NCBI GenBank assembly: GCA_025350175.1
Contig: JANXYF010000070.1
Location: 1-40,357, forward strand
From: Nitrosopumilales archaeon
GTDB lineage: Archaea > Thermoproteota > Nitrososphaeria > Nitrososphaerales > Nitrosopumilaceae
Length of the DNA stretch: 40,357 nucleotides
Direction: 5' to 3'
Positions 8,074 through 15,774 of this stretch are shown here, in pieces; within the stretch, counting starts at the first letter, position 1, and every line of letters begins with the position of its first letter. The notes below the pieces were generated by a model. That model was not told the DNA's origin. It saw only the letters and a program-made list of their open reading frames with translations, and ran no database searches. The position numbers and the translations under genes are program-made.

Positions 8074-9141
8074 CTAACTGTCTCGTTTGCCTTCTACAAA
8101 TTCTGCAAAGGCTTTCTTTGCTTCAGCATATGGCATCTGAATAGGAGGGTGCTTGAAGCAATATGATGAAATGCTTGTCATTGGTCCCGATAGTTTTCTG
8201 TCAAGTGCAATCTTTAGTCCTCTGATTGCGTCGATCATTATTCCTGCACTGTTATAGGCATCAATTACTTTGAGTTTTAGATCCAACTTGACTGGGATCT
8301 TGCCAAAATATTTTCCTTCCAAGTTTATGTAACATATTTTTTCATTGTCTATAAAATCAACATAATCACTAGGACCTATTCTCATAGGGATATCATAGTC
8401 TGCCATGGCCTTGACTGCACTTGTCTTACTGATTCTTTTATCTTCCAATCTCTCTTCATCTAGCATGTTAAAGAAATCCATGTCACCGCCAATGTTTAGT
8501 TGATAAGTTCCATCAATCTGTACACCTCTATCTACAAAGAGTTTGACAAGTGTCTTGTGAACAACTGTTGCCCCAAGCTGACTCATTACGTCATCACCTG
8601 CAAGTGGAATTTTTTTATCTACAAAAGCTTGTTGCCATTTTGGTTCAGAGGCAATAAAAACTGGAATTGCATTAAGGAATCCTATTCCTGCCTCTAGAGC
8701 CTGACTTGCATAATGCCTTACGGCATTGGTACTTCCAACAGGAAGATAATTTACAAGCATTTCTGCTCCCGTGTCTTGAAGAATCTTTTTGACGTTTACA
8801 TCCGGTTCAGAAGAGTTGGTAACAATTTGGCTCAAGTGTCTGCCTAAACCATCAAAGGTGGGACCTTTTTGAACAGTCACGCCCATGTGTGGCACTTCGG
8901 CTACTGTAATAGTATTATTTGGCTTTGCATAGATGGCTTCAGATACATCTTTTCCCACTTTGGTATCTGCAACGTCAAATGCTGCCACCACTTCAATATC
9001 CCCTGGTTCATATCCGCCCAGATTATAGGCAGTCAAACCTATTGTATCATGAGTATTTTCTGAATAATATTTTGCGCCTTGAATAATTGCAGAAGCACAG
9101 TTGCCCATACCTGCTATTGCAATTTTGATTTTCTTACCCAA
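8074..9141 (-). CDS. myo-inositol-1-phosphate synthase
   Basis: 355 residues matching the prokaryotic inositol-phosphate synthase family, which turns glucose-6-phosphate into inositol phosphate with bound NAD. The N-terminal Rossmann motif is AGMGNCASAIIQGAKYY (about residues 10-26). Conserved blocks include NYLPVGSTNAVRHYA, DDVMSQLGATVVH, and the catalytic-domain segment MIDAIRGLKIALDRKLSGP. It begins at TTG 9141. The known archaeal use is making archaetidylinositol lipids. In actinobacteria inositol phosphate also feeds mycothiol, which matters here because a shortened CysRS-like gene and a GNAT gene lie 1-3 kb away. Confidence 0.92.
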   Translation of the reverse strand: MGKKIKIAIAGMGNCASAIIQGAKYYSENTHDTIGLTAYNLGGYEPGDIEVVAAFDVADTKVGKDVSEAIYAKPNNTITVAEVPHMGVTVQKGPTFDGLGRHLSQIVTNSSEPDVNVKKILQDTGAEMLVNYLPVGSTNAVRHYASQALEAGIGFLNAIPVFIASEPKWQQAFVDKKIPLAGDDVMSQLGATVVHKTLVKLFVDRGVQIDGTYQLNIGGDMDFFNMLDEERLEDKRISKTSAVKAMADYDIPMRIGPSDYVDFIDNEKICYINLEGKYFGKIPVKLDLKLKVIDAYNSAGIMIDAIRGLKIALDRKLSGPMTSISSYCFKHPPIQMPYAEAKKAFAEFVEGKRDS

Positions 9142-9228
9142 CTTCGATAGCTAGCAAATAATCCATCATATTAATTACTTGTGATTCTGAGCAGAGGATT
9201 TTATAGTCCAGAATCGATTTATGCAATA

Positions 9229-10167
9229 ATGATAAAGCCTGGCAAACCTGTCAAGGACATTTGTATCAAAAAAGGAGATACAATTGATACCATATTTGAT
9301 CAGATGGCAAAGTCAGGAGGATTTGAATCAAAAAATCTTGTCGAGGGTCTTAATATTTTAACTTCAATGATAGAAGACAAAACATGTCTAAAGTTCATGT
9401 CATTTGTTGGTGCAATTGTATCAACAGGTCTCAGAGGTGTAATTACAGACATGGTAAAAAACAAAATGTGTGATGTAATAATTACAACCTGTGGAGCTTT
9501 GGACCACGATATAGCTAGACATTATTCTAATTATCTAGAAGGTTCGTTTACAATGGATGACAGTGAACTTATGGAAAAAGAGATTCACAGACTAGGAAAC
9601 GTTCTAGTTCCAATGAAAAGTTATGGTCCATTGATTGAAGAAAAGATGCAAAAATTTCTTTCACAAGTATACAAAGACGGCAAGAGAGAGGTGTCAACTA
9701 GAGACATAACAAAAATTATTGGAGAACAATTGGGTGAAGATTCATTTCTTTACTGGGCTGCCAAAAATAATATTCCTGTCATAGTTCCAGGAATAATGGA
9801 TGGTGCCGTAGGAAGTCAGATCTGGATGTTTTCACAAAATCACTCTGATTTTAAATTAAATATTTTAGCAGATGGAGATTTATTATCAGGATTAATCTTC
9901 AAGGCAAAAAAATCTGGCGCTCTAATGATTGGTGGAGGAATATCAAAACACCATACTTTGTGGTGGAATCAATACAGAGAAGGTCTTGACTATGCAGTAT
10001 ACATTACAACGGCTCAAGAGTTTGACGGTAGCTTGAGTGGTGCGCTTGTCAGAGAAGCAATCTCATGGGGTAAAGTTACAAAGAACGCAAAACAGACTAC
10101 GATACATGCAGAGGCAACTACAATTCTGCCGTTTATTTATTCGGCACTACTTGCCAAGCTCAAATAG
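9229..10167 (+). CDS. dys: Deoxyhypusine synthase
   Basis: This enzyme moves the aminobutyl group of spermidine to a lysine of initiation factor aIF5A, using NAD. The 312-residue product has the family blocks MSFVGAIVSTGLRGV, TTCGALDHDIARH, PVIVPGIMDGAVGSQIW and the active-site lysine in GGGISKHHTLWWN (about residue 240), followed by the DGSLSGA loop. An in-frame GTG at 9181 exists, but TTTTATAG about 27 nt before ATG 9229 supports 9229 as a leaderless start. It diverges from the inositol-phosphate synthase and its last 8 bases overlap the opposing GNAT gene. Confidence 0.92.
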   Translation: MIKPGKPVKDICIKKGDTIDTIFDQMAKSGGFESKNLVEGLNILTSMIEDKTCLKFMSFVGAIVSTGLRGVITDMVKNKMCDVIITTCGALDHDIARHYSNYLEGSFTMDDSELMEKEIHRLGNVLVPMKSYGPLIEEKMQKFLSQVYKDGKREVSTRDITKIIGEQLGEDSFLYWAAKNNIPVIVPGIMDGAVGSQIWMFSQNHSDFKLNILADGDLLSGLIFKAKKSGALMIGGGISKHHTLWWNQYREGLDYAVYITTAQEFDGSLSGALVREAISWGKVTKNAKQTTIHAEATTILPFIYSALLAKLK

Positions 10168-10861
10168 TAAAGATATTTTTGCCGTAAATACTCTCAAATC
10201 CTAGATTAGAATAAAATTTTGAGAGGTTGTCCCTCTCATAAGTTTCAAGCATAAGAAAATCTAAATTTCTAGAGTTTACCTCATGAGATGCAAAGTCAAT
10301 TAAAGAAGCAGCAGACCCTTGTTTTCTCCTAGAAGGAATAGTACCTAGACAGTAAAGCCCCAAGATAGAGTTTTTTTCATACAATGCCATGCATGAACTA
10401 CTTGATTCGTCTACATAGTATTCGGCTGACGAAATAGAGTTTTTCAATATAACACTTACAGGTTCTGCCCACTCGGGACAATCATATGCTTCACAAAAAA
10501 TCTGTGTCCATGACGAAATGCTATCAGGAGTTATCTTGATTGCATTAGGTTTCCTTGATGGTAATGTTCTTTTTTTTAATACGTGTTGAGTGTCATGATA
10601 TACAAATCCTTTACTTTTGAGATTGCTCTCAAGTTCGGGATAGTTTAGAGAGTAGATGTATGGGGTAGAATGGTTTTTTTGAAATTTTTCTACTGATTCT
10701 GCAATCATTTTTTCGCTTGTACATGTCATATTTGTCAACTTGTTAAAAAAAAGATCATCTGCAAGTTTGGGATTTAAAAATAAGGTACCGCATTCCAATT
10801 GGCTGGCATTACTCCATAGTCCAGTAAAACCAATATCATTTGATTCTATTTTTGGAATCAT
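10160..10861 (-). CDS. GNAT-family N-acetyltransferase
   Basis: 233 residues. The C-terminal half is a GNAT fold: a central strand (SSCMALYEKNSILGLYCLGT), the acetyl-CoA loop RRKQGSAASLI (a variant of Q/R-x-x-G-x-G/A), and the ending LSKFYSNLGFESIY typical of the family. The N-terminal 100 residues may be a degenerate second GNAT domain. The gene overlaps the CysRS-like gene by the 4-base ATGA junction, so translation is probably coupled. In mycothiol synthesis a two-domain GNAT (MshD) acts just after a CysRS-like ligase (MshC). That parallel is suggestive only; the substrate is unknown. Confidence 0.75.
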   Translation of the reverse strand: MIPKIESNDIGFTGLWSNASQLECGTLFLNPKLADDLFFNKLTNMTCTSEKMIAESVEKFQKNHSTPYIYSLNYPELESNLKSKGFVYHDTQHVLKKRTLPSRKPNAIKITPDSISSWTQIFCEAYDCPEWAEPVSVILKNSISSAEYYVDESSSSCMALYEKNSILGLYCLGTIPSRRKQGSAASLIDFASHEVNSRNLDFLMLETYERDNLSKFYSNLGFESIYGKNIFTI

Positions 10862-12018
10862 GGTATGATTCCAAGTATTTCACAAATACGATTGAAATCA
10901 TTTGGACTAATTCCCTTTCCATTTCTTACATCAATACAGATTTTTTCTAGTGTTCGAAGAGCCATTGGAGAATCAAGATCATTACTTAATGATTGTACAA
11001 AATCATCAATTAGATTAGAAATATCTTCATGTGTTCTATCAGAGACGTTAGACTTTGTAAATTGAATTAAATCTAGTAATGGTTTTTTTGCCAATAGATC
11101 TTGCTCAGAAAAATCAATGTCATCATGATAGTGTTTGGAAAAAACATACAAACGAATGAGATTCTGGTCATATTTTTTAATCAAGTCCTGTACCCACACA
11201 ACATTTCCAAGCGACTTGGACATTTTTTCTCCTCCAGACAAAACAAGTCCCACGTGTACCCATGATTTAACAGGAACATCAGAGCCCGATAGAAGTTGAT
11301 ACTGTGCAAGATGTGCCTCATGGTGAGGATACAAGAGTTCCCTAGCACCTCCATGAATGTCATAATTCTTACCAAAATTCTCTATTGCTACAGCAGTATC
11401 TTGCATATGCCACCATGGAATGCCCTCTCCAAGTTCACTTTTCCACGAGAAATCAAAATCTTCAGTACAATTCCATAACATGACATCTTCAGGATTTTTC
11501 TTTCCAGGTCCAATATCTAATCGATGCATGCTCAATTGTTCCTTTGTTTGGTGAGAAATCTTGCCATAGTTTTTCACTCTGGAAATATCCAGATAGACAT
11601 TGCCATGAGCCATGTAAGCAACTTGCTTTTGAATTAATGTCAAAACTTGTTTTTCTATATTTGAAACATAGTCTGAAACATATGCAAGTCTGTTGATACT
11701 TTGTATGTTTAGTGCCTCAAGATCTTTTACAAATGCAGACGCATAAAATTTGGCAACATCTTTGTAGGTTGTAGAAGTTTCTTTGGCTTTGTTAAAGACA
11801 TTTTGATTGATATCTGTCATGTTCACAAGAACATCAGTTCGAAGTCCTTGATCATTTAAACATCTAGATAGAAGATCATAGGTCAAGAAGATTCGTGCAT
11901 GTCCTAAATGAGTATAGTCGTAAACAGTTGGACCGCAGATGAATATCTTTACAAGACTTTTTTCAAATGGAACAAAGTCTTCTTTGGATGATGAAAAAGA
12001 ATTAAAAAGTTTGAGCAT
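10858..12018 (-). CDS. Shortened cysteinyl-tRNA synthetase-like enzyme
   Basis: 386 residues with a class I catalytic core. The HIGH motif is in YDYTHLGHARIF (about 35-44), the KMSKS motif is EKMSKSLGN (about 264-272), and DIHGGARELLYPHHE is typical of CysRS. Two things are odd. The protein stops about 75 residues short of typical bacterial CysRS and lacks most of the anticodon-binding C-terminus. Also, of the usual zinc ligands (Cys, Cys, His, Glu) Cys28 and His232 remain, but the second Cys is Asp207 (WWHMQDTA for WHIECSA) and the Glu is His236. It may be the organism's divergent CysRS or a paralogue that activates cysteine for another acceptor, as MshC does. It is coupled to the GNAT gene downstream. 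Confidence 0.8.
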   Translation of the reverse strand: MLKLFNSFSSSKEDFVPFEKSLVKIFICGPTVYDYTHLGHARIFLTYDLLSRCLNDQGLRTDVLVNMTDINQNVFNKAKETSTTYKDVAKFYASAFVKDLEALNIQSINRLAYVSDYVSNIEKQVLTLIQKQVAYMAHGNVYLDISRVKNYGKISHQTKEQLSMHRLDIGPGKKNPEDVMLWNCTEDFDFSWKSELGEGIPWWHMQDTAVAIENFGKNYDIHGGARELLYPHHEAHLAQYQLLSGSDVPVKSWVHVGLVLSGGEKMSKSLGNVVWVQDLIKKYDQNLIRLYVFSKHYHDDIDFSEQDLLAKKPLLDLIQFTKSNVSDRTHEDISNLIDDFVQSLSNDLDSPMALRTLEKICIDVRNGKGISPNDFNRICEILGIIP

Positions 12019-12026
12019 TTTTTGAC

Positions 12027-12272
12027 TTAACGTCCACCCTGAGATAGAATTGGAGTTAGCGTCACAGTAGAACGAACCTTTGCAAGTCGTCTAATTTTGT
12101 GTGTTATAATAGTCTCTAGTACAGATTGGGAATCAGCTTGTAATTTTACAAATATGTCATAGATTCCATATGTACCTCTCACTTCTTTTACTTCAGGAAT
12201 TTTTGTAAGCTCAGATATAATATCTACTTCAGAGCCTAGGTCACAGTTAACCAGTATGTAGAGTGATTCCAT
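12027..12272 (-). CDS. Stand-alone Lrp/AsnC ligand-binding (RAM) domain
   Basis: 81 residues that match only the C-terminal RAM domain of Lrp/AsnC regulators: a beta-alpha-beta-beta-alpha-beta pattern from YILVNCDLGSEVDIISELTK to the end, with the GTYGIYDIFVK block. There is no DNA-binding helix-turn-helix. Such lone domains form ring oligomers, may bind amino acids, and can pair with full regulators. It starts 8 bases before the CysRS-like gene on the same strand, which suggests co-transcription and possibly sensing of an amino acid such as cysteine; the ligand is not shown by the sequence. Confidence 0.85.
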   Translation of the reverse strand: MESLYILVNCDLGSEVDIISELTKIPEVKEVRGTYGIYDIFVKLQADSQSVLETIITHKIRRLAKVRSTVTLTPILSQGGR

Positions 12273-12340
12273 GAATAAAATCTGTTTTCGCTACATAAAA
12301 TGATATCCATATTTAAAAAGGCGTGTTCAATAACCCCCGT

Positions 12341-13060
12341 ATGGCAAATGATACTGTATTTGTAAGAGAGATAATTCCAATCGATATAAAAGATGGCTAT
12401 CTCATTGATGGTTTTCCATACACCGGTTTAGCTAATGCCATAGCAACTGAATCACTTGTCAACAACACATCCAAGTTTGAACTAGCAGGTGTTCTTGATT
12501 CAGAATCATTTCCTCCAATTAGCATAGTAAGAGATGAGGTGCCAAATTTTCCAGCAAGGATTCTAGTCAATAAAGAACTCAATCTAGCTGTATTTTCATC
12601 ATATCTCACTCCGCATGAGTCAGTTCATCGCGAAGTAGCAAAAACCATGTTAAAATGGGCAAGTGACCACAAGTGCTCATTTATCATCAGTAGCTCTGCA
12701 ATCAAGACTAATGAAGACGCGCCTTTTGTAATAGGAGTAGGAAGTACAGGTGAGGCAAAGAAAAAGCTACTGGATGTAAACATTCCAGTATTAAAAAATG
12801 GTACCATTCCAGGAATTCCAGGAATTTTGCTAAATGAAGGACTGTTATCAAATATCAATGTCATAGTACTGTTGTGCAAAGCTAGGGAATCAGGTCCTGA
12901 TTATAGAGCAGGTGCTGAGATTTGCATGGCAATGTCAAAACTAGTTCCAGGGGCTTCATGTGATCTTAAATCATTACTAAACGAAGCTGAAGGCATTGAA
13001 GAACACCTCAAACAGACCGAGCAAGATGCAGGTCCAATTCGAGATGCAATTTACGGATGA
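12341..13060 (+). CDS. PAC2-family protein (proteasome-assembly chaperone-like)
   Basis: 239 residues of the archaeal PAC2 (DUF75) family, related to eukaryotic proteasome assembly chaperone 2. Typical blocks are YLIDGFPYTGLANAIATESL, SYLTPHESVHREVAKTMLKW and NGTIPGIPGILLNEGL. The archaeal role is not settled. The frame extends to an earlier ATG at 12323, but ATATTTAAA centred at about 12315 is 26 nt before ATG 12341, the leaderless spacing, so 12341 is chosen. The downstream 82-residue gene overlaps it by ATGA. Confidence 0.85.
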   Translation: MANDTVFVREIIPIDIKDGYLIDGFPYTGLANAIATESLVNNTSKFELAGVLDSESFPPISIVRDEVPNFPARILVNKELNLAVFSSYLTPHESVHREVAKTMLKWASDHKCSFIISSSAIKTNEDAPFVIGVGSTGEAKKKLLDVNIPVLKNGTIPGIPGILLNEGLLSNINVIVLLCKARESGPDYRAGAEICMAMSKLVPGASCDLKSLLNEAEGIEEHLKQTEQDAGPIRDAIYG

Positions 13061-13305
13061 CATACCAAGAACATTCCATTTCAATAGATAACTTGGAGAA
13101 ATTTTTAAGAACTTTAGATTCTGATGAAGGTATAAGAATTGATAATGAATCAGGTCATGTATTTATCAACAAAACTTCAAAAAGATATTGTATAAATATT
13201 TCAAATAATAACAAAGATGAATTCATCTACAAAGATACCGTACGAGAAACAATTGATTTTCTAAAAAACATCATAACCCAAACATCAAAAATTTTTGCGT
13301 ATTAG
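13057..13305 (+). CDS. Small hypothetical protein coupled to the PAC2 gene
   Basis: 82 polar residues without membrane segments or cysteine motifs (one Cys only). It appears alpha/beta: a helix near the start (SIDNLEKFLRTLDSDEG), a strand pair (HVFINKTSKRYCINIS) and a C-terminal helix (TVRETIDFLKNIITQ). It overlaps the PAC2 stop by ATGA, so it is probably translated with it and may be its partner. No family recognised. Confidence 0.65.
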   Translation: MTYQEHSISIDNLEKFLRTLDSDEGIRIDNESGHVFINKTSKRYCINISNNNKDEFIYKDTVRETIDFLKNIITQTSKIFAY

Positions 13306-13310
13306 AAATT

Positions 13311-13568
13311 TTATCCACAATCTAATTCTTCAACATCAGATTTACATTGAGAGTTAAATTGAGATATTTTTGTATTTAGCATGTCACAGGTTTGAGAATC
13401 TTTTGCCACATCATATTTTTGTATTTGAATAGCAATATCCAGCTGACGCAATGGGCAGACATTTGAGGATTCGGCATCATATGAGACAAATGCAAGAATT
13501 GAACCAACTACAATTATAATTAAAATCCACTTTTGCTGCTTATTGAGGGTTTTAACTTTTGGAAACAT
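13311..13568 (-). CDS. Small single-pass membrane protein with four external cysteines
   Basis: 85 residues: a basic N-terminus (KVKTLNKQQK), one membrane segment (about 14-30, WILIIIVVGSILAFVSY), then an outside domain of about 55 residues with four cysteines that could form two disulfides. It overlaps the end of the alba gene by 17 bases on the same strand. Function unknown. It converges with the gene ending at 13305. Confidence 0.6.
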   Translation of the reverse strand: MFPKVKTLNKQQKWILIIIVVGSILAFVSYDAESSNVCPLRQLDIAIQIQKYDVAKDSQTCDMLNTKISQFNSQCKSDVEELDCG

Positions 13569-13830
13569 CTATCTCTATAGTTGAGACGTTTCTTTCTTTT
13601 CCATCTTTTGATATCAATCTCTCAGAGAAGATTCTCACACTACTCACTCTATACCCCATTGCATTCATTCTTTTAACTATCATTTGAGATACATCTACTG
13701 CAGTGATTATACTTCTGCCTCTTGCCTTTACGGTAACAAAAGGCTCATTTGCTAAAAGTGTAAGAGTAGCATTAAGATATGTCAAAATTGGTTTTTTACC
13801 AATAAAGACGATATTAGGCGGCCTTGACAT
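13552..13830 (-). CDS. albA: Chromatin protein Alba
   Basis: 92 residues, the full length of Alba, a dimeric DNA/RNA-binding chromatin protein of archaea. The N-terminal FIGKKPILTYLNATLTLL carries the conserved lysine pair and helix. Then come the KARGRSIITAVDVSQMIVKRM block and the beta-hairpin with basic residues (RIFSERLISKDGKERNVSTIEI). A TATA-like TTTTATTTAATGG lies about 26 nt before ATG 13830. It is followed by, and overlaps, a small membrane-protein gene. Confidence 0.95.
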   Translation of the reverse strand: MSRPPNIVFIGKKPILTYLNATLTLLANEPFVTVKARGRSIITAVDVSQMIVKRMNAMGYRVSSVRIFSERLISKDGKERNVSTIEIDVSKS

Positions 13831-13854
13831 ACGACAACTCTTGTTGTGTTTTAT

Positions 13855-14106
13855 TTAATGGTTAAGATTCTTTTTTTCAATATATCGCTGCAGGATATTT
13901 TCAATATCATCAGATTGCGATTGTTTTACCTCATCGATTACATCTTTTTCTGTTATTTCATAACAATTTAGCATTTCATTTTTTTCTTTATAAAATAACA
14001 ATATTTTTTCTTGATATAGACAATAGTATAGTTTATCAATTTCCATTTTCTCCGATCTTATTTTAACACCATCAGATTCTACTACAATAGGATAATCCAC
14101 ATTCAA
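13855..14106 (-). CDS. Small hypothetical protein
   Basis: 83 charged residues from a TTG start at 14106, with a beta-rich first half (YYCLYQEKILLFYKEKNEMLNCYEI has regular alternation) and an acidic helix at the end. No signal peptide and no clear metal motif. It precedes alba by 24 bases on the same strand but alba has its own TATA box. Alternative starts cannot be ruled out. No family recognised. Confidence 0.5.
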   Translation of the reverse strand: MNVDYPIVVESDGVKIRSEKMEIDKLYYCLYQEKILLFYKEKNEMLNCYEITEKDVIDEVKQSQSDDIENILQRYIEKKNLNH

Positions 14107-14197
14107 TTTATGATTACAGGATATTTAGATTATATCAATAGATAAATTCCGAAATATAGCCAATAACGTAATAAGGATTTCAAATTATAAATTAATT

Positions 14198-15292
14198 GTG
14201 TCAGGTAGAGTTGTATTCCATATTGATTTTGATTATTTTTATGCCCAGTGTGAAGAAATACGCAAGCCAGATTTGAAGACAAAGCCTGTCGCAGTATGCG
14301 TATATTCAGACCGTGGCGGAGACAGCGGAGCAATTGCAACTGCCAATTATCTGGCAAGAAGATATGGCGTAAAATCTGGAATGCCAATCAAGTTTGCAAA
14401 AAAGAAGTTAGAAGATATTCCAGAGGCAGTATTTTTGCCTACAGATTTTGATTACTATGCAGAAGTTTCAGAGAGTGCAATGAACATAATCAGAAGATAT
14501 GCTGATGTTTTTGAATACGTGGGAAAAGATGAAGCGTATCTAGATATTACAAAACGGGTTGAATCTGATTTTAAAAGAGCGGCGCATCTTGCACAGCAAC
14601 TAAAGAATGTATTACACAGTACAGTGAAGTTATCAAGTACCGTCGGGATTTCATCAAACAAGATTGTCTCCAAGATTGCCTCAGACTACAAAAAACCAGA
14701 CGGTCTTACCATAGTAGAGCCAGAAAATGTAGAATCATTTTTGGATCCTTTGCCAATAAGATCAATTCCAGGAATTGGTAAAAAATCTGAAGAAAAACTT
14801 GCTGAAATCGGCCTTGAAACAATATCACAACTTCGCATGGTGGATGTCTTTACACTAAACGGATTATTTGGAAGAAAAGTTGGAACTTACATCTACAACG
14901 CAGCACGAGGTATTGACGATGAACCGGTATCTCCTAGACATGACCCAGTCCAGTATAGTAGAATTATTACACTAAAACAAGATTCCAAAGATTTCGATTT
15001 TCTCGTAAATGATTTAGAAAAGTTGTGCTATGATCTACACCAAGCAATTGTAAAAGATGGAATATTGTTCAAGTCTGTAGGGATACAATTTGTAAATTCT
15101 GATCTTTCAAGCAGAACAAAATCAAGGACTCTAAAAAATCACACGTCTGGTCTTGATGAATTAAAAAAAGCTGCAATCCAATTGCTAAAAGAATCATTAG
15201 AAGACCAAAGACTTCGTATCAGAAGACTAGGAGTTCGAGTTTCAGATTTCTCACAGATTCACGGACAGGTAGACATTACAAGATTTTTTTAA
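14198..15292 (+). CDS. Y-family DNA polymerase IV (Dpo4-like) with PCNA-binding tail
   Basis: 364 residues, the expected length for archaeal translesion polymerases. The palm begins with HIDFDYFYAQCEEIRKP (about 8-24, first metal-binding Asp and steric-gate Tyr region), then GAIATANYLARRYGVKSGMP and the catalytic pair in GKDEAYLDIT (about 108-117). The thumb helix-hairpin-helix is PGIGKKSEEKLAEIG, and a little-finger domain follows. The last residues, GQVDITRFF, are a good PIP box for binding the sliding clamp. It starts at GTG 14198 and ends 4 bases into the opposing metalloprotease gene. Confidence 0.93.
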   Translation: MSGRVVFHIDFDYFYAQCEEIRKPDLKTKPVAVCVYSDRGGDSGAIATANYLARRYGVKSGMPIKFAKKKLEDIPEAVFLPTDFDYYAEVSESAMNIIRRYADVFEYVGKDEAYLDITKRVESDFKRAAHLAQQLKNVLHSTVKLSSTVGISSNKIVSKIASDYKKPDGLTIVEPENVESFLDPLPIRSIPGIGKKSEEKLAEIGLETISQLRMVDVFTLNGLFGRKVGTYIYNAARGIDDEPVSPRHDPVQYSRIITLKQDSKDFDFLVNDLEKLCYDLHQAIVKDGILFKSVGIQFVNSDLSSRTKSRTLKNHTSGLDELKKAAIQLLKESLEDQRLRIRRLGVRVSDFSQIHGQVDITRFF

Positions 15293-15774
15293 ACTTGTAC
15301 ACCTACTCGGGATGCTAGTCTCTTATGTTCGTCATGAGATATCCATTCCACGTGCAGATATTCAAATATCTCAGCATCTTTCATGCCAAGCCTTCTTGCC
15401 TCCTCAACTGCAATCTCATACGCCTCTATCTCGGTAGGCCTATCAACATATGCGTATGAGGAGTCATAAAGATCAAGGCCTTGCCTTTGTTGTTTTACAT
15501 GTACCAGTTCATGAATTATATCCAGATAGAGAATTTTTTTCTCTGAATTTTTGAGATGGTCTTTTCCTACTACAATTGATGCATCCTCATTTTTAACATG
15601 CATGTAATGGCTGCTTCCATCTACTATTACAGAGGTATTTTCAAACACGTCTTCTAGAACTTCATAAGATTGGAAAACTTTGAAAAGAATTTCGACTGTT
15701 TTAAGATTTACAAATATGTCTTCTAGAGTATAGATTCCATCTTGTAAGTCTCTATTTACTTGGATCCTGTTCAT
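15289..15774 (-). CDS. HExxH metalloprotease-like protein next to archaeosortase
   Basis: 161 residues from ATG 15774 (a TTG at 15783 is also in frame). The zinc-protease motif HELVH lies at about 88-92, in DIIHELVHVKQQRQG, and a candidate third ligand Glu is in RPTEIEAYEIAVEEARRL. There is no signal peptide, so it probably acts in the cytoplasm or at the membrane face. Its start overlaps the 3' end of the archaeosortase gene by about 23 bases on the same strand, so the two are probably translated together. Substrate unknown; a helper role in processing sorted proteins is a guess. Confidence 0.7.
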   Translation of the reverse strand: MNRIQVNRDLQDGIYTLEDIFVNLKTVEILFKVFQSYEVLEDVFENTSVIVDGSSHYMHVKNEDASIVVGKDHLKNSEKKILYLDIIHELVHVKQQRQGLDLYDSSYAYVDRPTEIEAYEIAVEEARRLGMKDAEIFEYLHVEWISHDEHKRLASRVGVQV

